A stretch of 64,000 nucleotides of DNA from Nonomuraea muscovyensis. Its GTDB lineage: Bacteria > Actinomycetota > Actinomycetes > Streptosporangiales > Streptosporangiaceae. This document shows, in pieces, positions 60,620-64,000 of this stretch (position 1 is its first letter; each line of letters begins with the position of its first letter). Location of the stretch: assembly GCF_014207745.1 (NCBI RefSeq), contig NZ_JACHJB010000002.1, forward strand, positions 310,001-374,000, in the 5' to 3' direction. The position numbers and the translations under genes were made by a program. The notes beneath the pieces were generated by a model. The model saw only the letters and a program-made list of their open reading frames with translations. It was not told the DNA's origin and searched no databases.

Positions 60620-61363
60620 TTACCAGGCGACGGGGCCGAGGCGATCGACGAAGATCCCGGTCGGCCCGTCGGCGTCGATCATCGCGAGTCGCAGGATCGA
60701 GTCGGTGCCCTCGGTGACCGTCAGCTGACCGGTGTGATTGTTCATGTCGGTGGCGGCGAATGTGTGGTTTGCGACTTCTCCGGGAGTGGCGATGTTGAAT
60801 TTGATCTCCGGGAGCGCCTGGGCGTACCGGACGGTGATCATGTTCAGCGCCGCTTTCGACGAGCTGTAGGCGAGCTCGTGCATTTTCGAGACGGGCTGTT
60901 CTGGATCGGTCACGACGGCGAAGGAACCGCCACCGCTGGACACCATCACCACCCGCGGATGGTCCGCCGCCCGCAGCAGGGGCAGGAACGCGTGCGTGAC
61001 CCTGATCGGTCCGTACACGTTGGTGTCGTAGACGGAATGAATCTCCTCGACCGTCGCGTCTGCCGGCGTCATGACCTTTCCTGGCGTGCCGGCGTTGTTG
61101 ATCAGCACATCCAGCCGGTCGGTGTGCTCCCGGACGAGCCGTACGGCGTCGGTCACCGACTCGTCCGAGGTCACGTCCAGCGGGACCATGACCACGGTCG
61201 CGCCACCGTCGGCCAGCTTGTCGGCGGCTGCCCGTCCTCGACCTTCGTCCCGCGAGCCGAGGAAGATCGTCCAACCCTGTGCACCGAGCCGCCGGGCCGC
61301 CTCGAAACCGAGTCCCTTGTTGCCGCCGGTGATCAACACCGTGGTCTGTTGCGAGTTTGTCAT
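60620..61363 (-). CDS. Short-chain dehydrogenase/reductase
   Basis: A 247-residue SDR with T-G-G-N-K-G-L-G (residues 12-19), N-N-A-G (about 89-92) and the catalytic Y166-S-S-S-K170. It resembles the SDR at 12677 in the glycine motif and in T-N-V-(Y/F)-G-(P/V)-I-R-V-T, so they are probably paralogues. It converges with nurA and lies 2.4 kb from the second sigJ-like gene, echoing the first pair. The ATG at 61363 follows AAAGGGC. The substrate is unknown. Confidence 0.9.
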   Translation of the reverse strand: MTNSQQTTVLITGGNKGLGFEAARRLGAQGWTIFLGSRDEGRGRAAADKLADGGATVVMVPLDVTSDESVTDAVRLVREHTDRLDVLINNAGTPGKVMTPADATVEEIHSVYDTNVYGPIRVTHAFLPLLRAADHPRVVMVSSGGGSFAVVTDPEQPVSKMHELAYSSSKAALNMITVRYAQALPEIKFNIATPGEVANHTFAATDMNNHTGQLTVTEGTDSILRLAMIDADGPTGIFVDRLGPVAW

Positions 61364-61449
61364 GCCCTTTAAGACGATGTGCCCCGCCTGGCTGTGACAC
61401 GGTGTGAGCGGCCTCACCACGGGGAGCATCGCCGCTCGCCCCGTGAGGT

Positions 61450-63057
61450 TCAGTGGGTCAGGGACCGGTCGGGCTCCTCGTCCAGGGCGACCTTCTGCCC
61501 GCCGTACGCAGCGGACATCAGGGCCCGTAGTCTGCCGAGAGGGCTGCGCACGCGTGCAGGCGGGATGCCGGAAGCGTGGTGGGCGCCGAGCACCGGCACG
61601 GCTTCCTTGGCGCGCAGGTGTGCCTCGATGTCCTCGGCCAGCGGTGTGTGCGTTTCGGTGAACGTGCCGCCGGGCAGGCGCCTGATCACGCCGGTGGGCA
61701 CACCGTGTCCGACGAGTTCGGCGTCGGAGCGTTGCAGGCCGAGGCAGATCCGGTAGGTGATGAGGTAGGCGAGCACGGGTCCGGCGATCACCAGGACGCG
61801 TCCGGCGTAGGTGGTGGCGTTCAGGCTGATGTGGAAGGTGGACGCGAGCTCGTCGTTGGACCCCAGCAGCCACAGCACGCCGTAGAAGACGACGGCGGTC
61901 ATGCCGATCGAGGTGCGGTGCGGGTTGTTGCGGGGGCGCTCCAGGATGTGGTGCTCCCGCTTGTCGCCGGTGATCCACTGTTCGATGAACGGGTAGAGCA
62001 GCATCCCGGTGAGGACGACGCCCAGCGGCACCAGCGCCGGGATGACCACGCTCAACGGCACCGTGCCCGCTTGGGCGGTGCCGAGGAGGTTGACCTCCCA
62101 GGCGGGCATCAGGCGCAGCGCGCCCTCCAGGAAGCCCAGGTAGAAGTCGGGCTGGGAGCCGGCCGAGATGTCGGCCGGGCTGTAGGGGCCGTACAGCCAC
62201 ACGGGGTTGATCTGGGCGAAGGTGCCCAGCCCGGCCACCGCGGCCAGGGTGAACAGGAAGAACGCACTGGTCTTGGCCGCGAACGACGGATACAGCGGAG
62301 CGCCTACCACGTTCGTGCGGGTGCGGCCCCTGCCCGGCATCTGGGTGTGTTTCTGCACCCACATCAGCACCAGATGCGCCGACATCAGCACCAGCAGCGC
62401 CCCCGGAATCAGCAGGATGTGCAGCGCGTAGAACCGGGAGACGACGTCCTCACCCGGATACTCCCCGCCGAACAAGAAGAAGGTCAGGTAGGTACCGACC
62501 AGTGGCAGCGACATGAGCACGCCCTCGGTGACCCGCAGGCCGGCACCCGACAGCAGATCATCCGGCAGTGAGTAGCCCGTCAACCCCTCCAGCAGGGCCA
62601 GCGCGAGCATCGTGACGCCGATGACCCAGGTGAGCTCGCGCGGCTTGCGGTAGGCGCCGGTGAAGAACACCCGCAGCGCGTGGACCATCATGCCGCCGAT
62701 GAACAGCAGCGCCGACCAGTGGTGGACCTGCCTGATGAGCAGCCCGCCGCGCACCTCGAAGGTGATCTCCAGCGTGGAGGCGTACGCCTGCGACATCTCC
62801 ACGCCCCGCAACGGCGCATAGCCGCCGTCGTAGACCACGTGGCCCATGCTCGGCTTGAACCAGAACGTCAGGAACGTGCCGGTGAGCAACAGGATGACGA
62901 ACGCGTAGAGCGCGATCTCGCCCAGCAGGAAGGACCAGTGATCGGGGAAGATCTTGCGCAGGTTGCGGTTCAGGAAGCGGGCCGCTCCCAGGCGGTCGTC
63001 AAGGAACGATGATGTCCGGGCGATGGTGCCCGGGACCGCCTTCGGTCCGGTTCGCAT
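61450..63057 (-). CDS. qcrB: Cytochrome bc1 complex cytochrome b subunit (orphan)
   Basis: A 535-residue membrane protein of the actinobacterial QcrB type, which carries the two b hemes and the quinone sites of the bc1 complex. H-H-W-S-A-L-L-F and M-V-H-A-L-R give one heme pair, L-H-I-L-L-I-P-G and S-A-H-L-V-L-M-W the other, and the Qo-site signature is Q-P-D-F-Y. The ATG at 63057 with GGGAG upstream was preferred to one at 63084. No qcrA or qcrC is present, though they normally precede qcrB. A second, free-standing copy is likely. Confidence 0.9.
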   Translation of the reverse strand: MRTGPKAVPGTIARTSSFLDDRLGAARFLNRNLRKIFPDHWSFLLGEIALYAFVILLLTGTFLTFWFKPSMGHVVYDGGYAPLRGVEMSQAYASTLEITFEVRGGLLIRQVHHWSALLFIGGMMVHALRVFFTGAYRKPRELTWVIGVTMLALALLEGLTGYSLPDDLLSGAGLRVTEGVLMSLPLVGTYLTFFLFGGEYPGEDVVSRFYALHILLIPGALLVLMSAHLVLMWVQKHTQMPGRGRTRTNVVGAPLYPSFAAKTSAFFLFTLAAVAGLGTFAQINPVWLYGPYSPADISAGSQPDFYLGFLEGALRLMPAWEVNLLGTAQAGTVPLSVVIPALVPLGVVLTGMLLYPFIEQWITGDKREHHILERPRNNPHRTSIGMTAVVFYGVLWLLGSNDELASTFHISLNATTYAGRVLVIAGPVLAYLITYRICLGLQRSDAELVGHGVPTGVIRRLPGGTFTETHTPLAEDIEAHLRAKEAVPVLGAHHASGIPPARVRSPLGRLRALMSAAYGGQKVALDEEPDRSLTH

Positions 63058-63217
63058 GGGCGACTCCCTGTCTGTCCGCGTCATGACTAAGACGTCCGAG
63101 GGCGGGGGATTGTGACAACCCCGGAAAGCCCTCCACGGCGGTGGGATGTCACATTCGCGGGGTGCCTTGCGTCTTAAGGAGTGACTGGCGCACGTTCGAA
63201 CCACGGCGAGGTGATCC

Positions 63218-63673
63218 ATGGCGACGTCCTCACATATCGGCCCCGGCTCATGGCGGATCGTCCTGGAGGCGACCGAAGCGAGGCTGACGACGAGCAGGCG
63301 GAAGGGCCCTCGGCTCCTGTACGCGCCGCCACGCCTCGACGGCGCCTTCTACCTGCGGCCCAACGCCGCCCTGGCGGGATTCGCCCTGCAGCTCCCCCTG
63401 CCGTCGCACCGCGCCGAGCCACCGGTGTTGCACTGGGAGTCGGCAGAACTCGACCGCGACGCACACGCGTGGCTGCGATTCGGCCGCCAGGCGGTGCGCT
63501 CACCCGTCTCGGTCGTGTGCGCCGAGATCCCCGGCGAGCGCCCCTACGTGAAGATCGTCCTGGAGACGGTGTTCTCCTCGGGAAGTCTGCGCCTGCCCGT
63601 CTGGTTTCCGCCGCGGCCGGTGACGCTCAGGCTGTTCAGCGAGATCCGCCCGACGGACAGGTCCCCTGGCTAG
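63218..63673 (+). CDS. Hypothetical protein, 151 residues
   Basis: A soluble protein with no signal peptide or membrane segment. It has a beta-rich look (V-L-E-A-T-E-A-R-L-T, L-H-W-E-S-A-E-L, Y-V-K-I-V-L-E-T-V-F), suggesting a sandwich fold, and ends with P-V-W-F-P-P-R-P-V-T-L-R-L. The ATG at 63218 follows GAGGTG. It is divergent from qcrB with 160 bp between. I do not recognise a family. Confidence 0.6.
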   Translation: MATSSHIGPGSWRIVLEATEARLTTSRRKGPRLLYAPPRLDGAFYLRPNAALAGFALQLPLPSHRAEPPVLHWESAELDRDAHAWLRFGRQAVRSPVSVVCAEIPGERPYVKIVLETVFSSGSLRLPVWFPPRPVTLRLFSEIRPTDRSPG

Positions 63674-63744
63674 CGCCGGCCCGCGCGGTCGCGTCATCGG
63701 GGCCCACCGGTCCGCACGCGTGCGGCCACTCGTTTTCGAGGGAT

Positions 63745-64000
63745 TCAGCCGGTGGCTCGGCGCGCCCTGCGTATGTCCTGGTCGACCCTCCACACATCCG
63801 CCACCGGACCCACGTGCCGGAGCTTGTCCGGATTGACCACCGACCGGATCGTCTGGATGCGCCCGTCGTAGATGTCGAGCGACAACGTGTTGATGACCTT
63901 CCCGTCTCGGTCACGGAAGATGGCCCCGGGCTGTCCGTTCACCTCGCGAGCCTCGATCGTGCCGCCGATCCCGATGAGCGCGGGAACCAGGGAGCCGAAC
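63745..64000 (-). CDS. Second SigJ-like sigma factor, C-terminal part (runs off the window)
   Basis: The last 84 or so residues of another ECF41 sigma factor: V-N-G-Q-P-G-A-I-F-R-D-R-D-G-K, then I-Y-D-G-R-I-Q-T-I-R-S-V-V-N-P-D-K-L. The same signature (with I-L-D-G-R-I and I-N-P-D-K-L) is in the SigJ at 11638. The gene enters from the right edge, so its sigma domains are not visible. It marks a second SigJ unit next to an SDR gene 2.4 kb away. Confidence 0.85.
   Translation of the reverse strand, partial: FGSLVPALIGIGGTIEAREVNGQPGAIFRDRDGKVINTLSLDIYDGRIQTIRSVVNPDKLRHVGPVADVWRVDQDIRRARRATG

Overview
The window is GC-rich actinobacterial DNA. Codons usually end in G or C, GTG starts are common, several ECF sigma factors are present, and regulators of the AfsR/SARP, TetR, MarR and WYL types dominate. 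Small secreted proteins, a fused urease gamma-beta subunit and an actinobacterial-type cytochrome b point to a large-genome filamentous actinomycete, most likely of the Streptosporangiales (Nonomuraea-like). That placement is inference from gene content, not a database result. The window reads as an accessory chromosomal region: short operons, each with its own regulator, separated by decayed genes and insertion-sequence scraps.

Layout. 0-13.4 kb: a secreted class A beta-lactamase, an orphan ATP synthase b subunit, a phosphotransferase, an ECF sigma factor with a peroxiredoxin, a two-regulator module divergent from a short ATP-grasp/phosphohistidine protein, a histidine phosphatase, a TetR/RidA pair with a clear operator, an AhpD-like protein, and an ECF41-type sigma factor (SigJ) with a short-chain dehydrogenase. 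13.6-20.7 kb: a five-gene glycerol-phosphate operon (MFS transporter, FGGY kinase, GlpD, AGPS-like flavoprotein, GlpP antiterminator). It has a promoter, a perfect 16-bp leader hairpin just upstream of the first gene, and a terminator at its end. 20.7-29 kb: an EamA exporter, a secreted hydrolase, a two-component system and a zone of pseudogenes and IS remnants. 29-36 kb: a TetR-controlled ABC exporter, DoxX, TrmO, DinB/VOC with a divergent WYL regulator. 36-43 kb: a truncated SARP gene joined to a truncated imine-reductase gene, an NmrA-like protein, a MarR/WrbA/DHA2 efflux module and a ruined epoxide hydrolase. 43-47.8 kb: a urease operon ureAB-C-F-G-D without ureE. 49.4-53.6 kb: a 1050-residue AfsR-like regulator and a SigF/B-type sigma factor.

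The most striking locus is 54.3-60.6 kb: four tightly packed genes for a HerA-like ATPase, SbcD/Mre11, SbcC/Rad50 and a NurA-like nuclease. This is the set that in archaea processes DNA double-strand breaks, here as a bacterial operon. The window ends with a second short-chain dehydrogenase, an orphan cytochrome b (QcrB) and the start of a second SigJ, which echoes the SigJ/dehydrogenase pair at 11.6-13.4 kb.

Two candidates stand out as under-described systems. One is the HerA-SbcD-SbcC-NurA operon. The other is the glycerol-phosphate operon, in which a GlpP antiterminator gene and a terminator-like leader hairpin sit at opposite ends of the same transcription unit.
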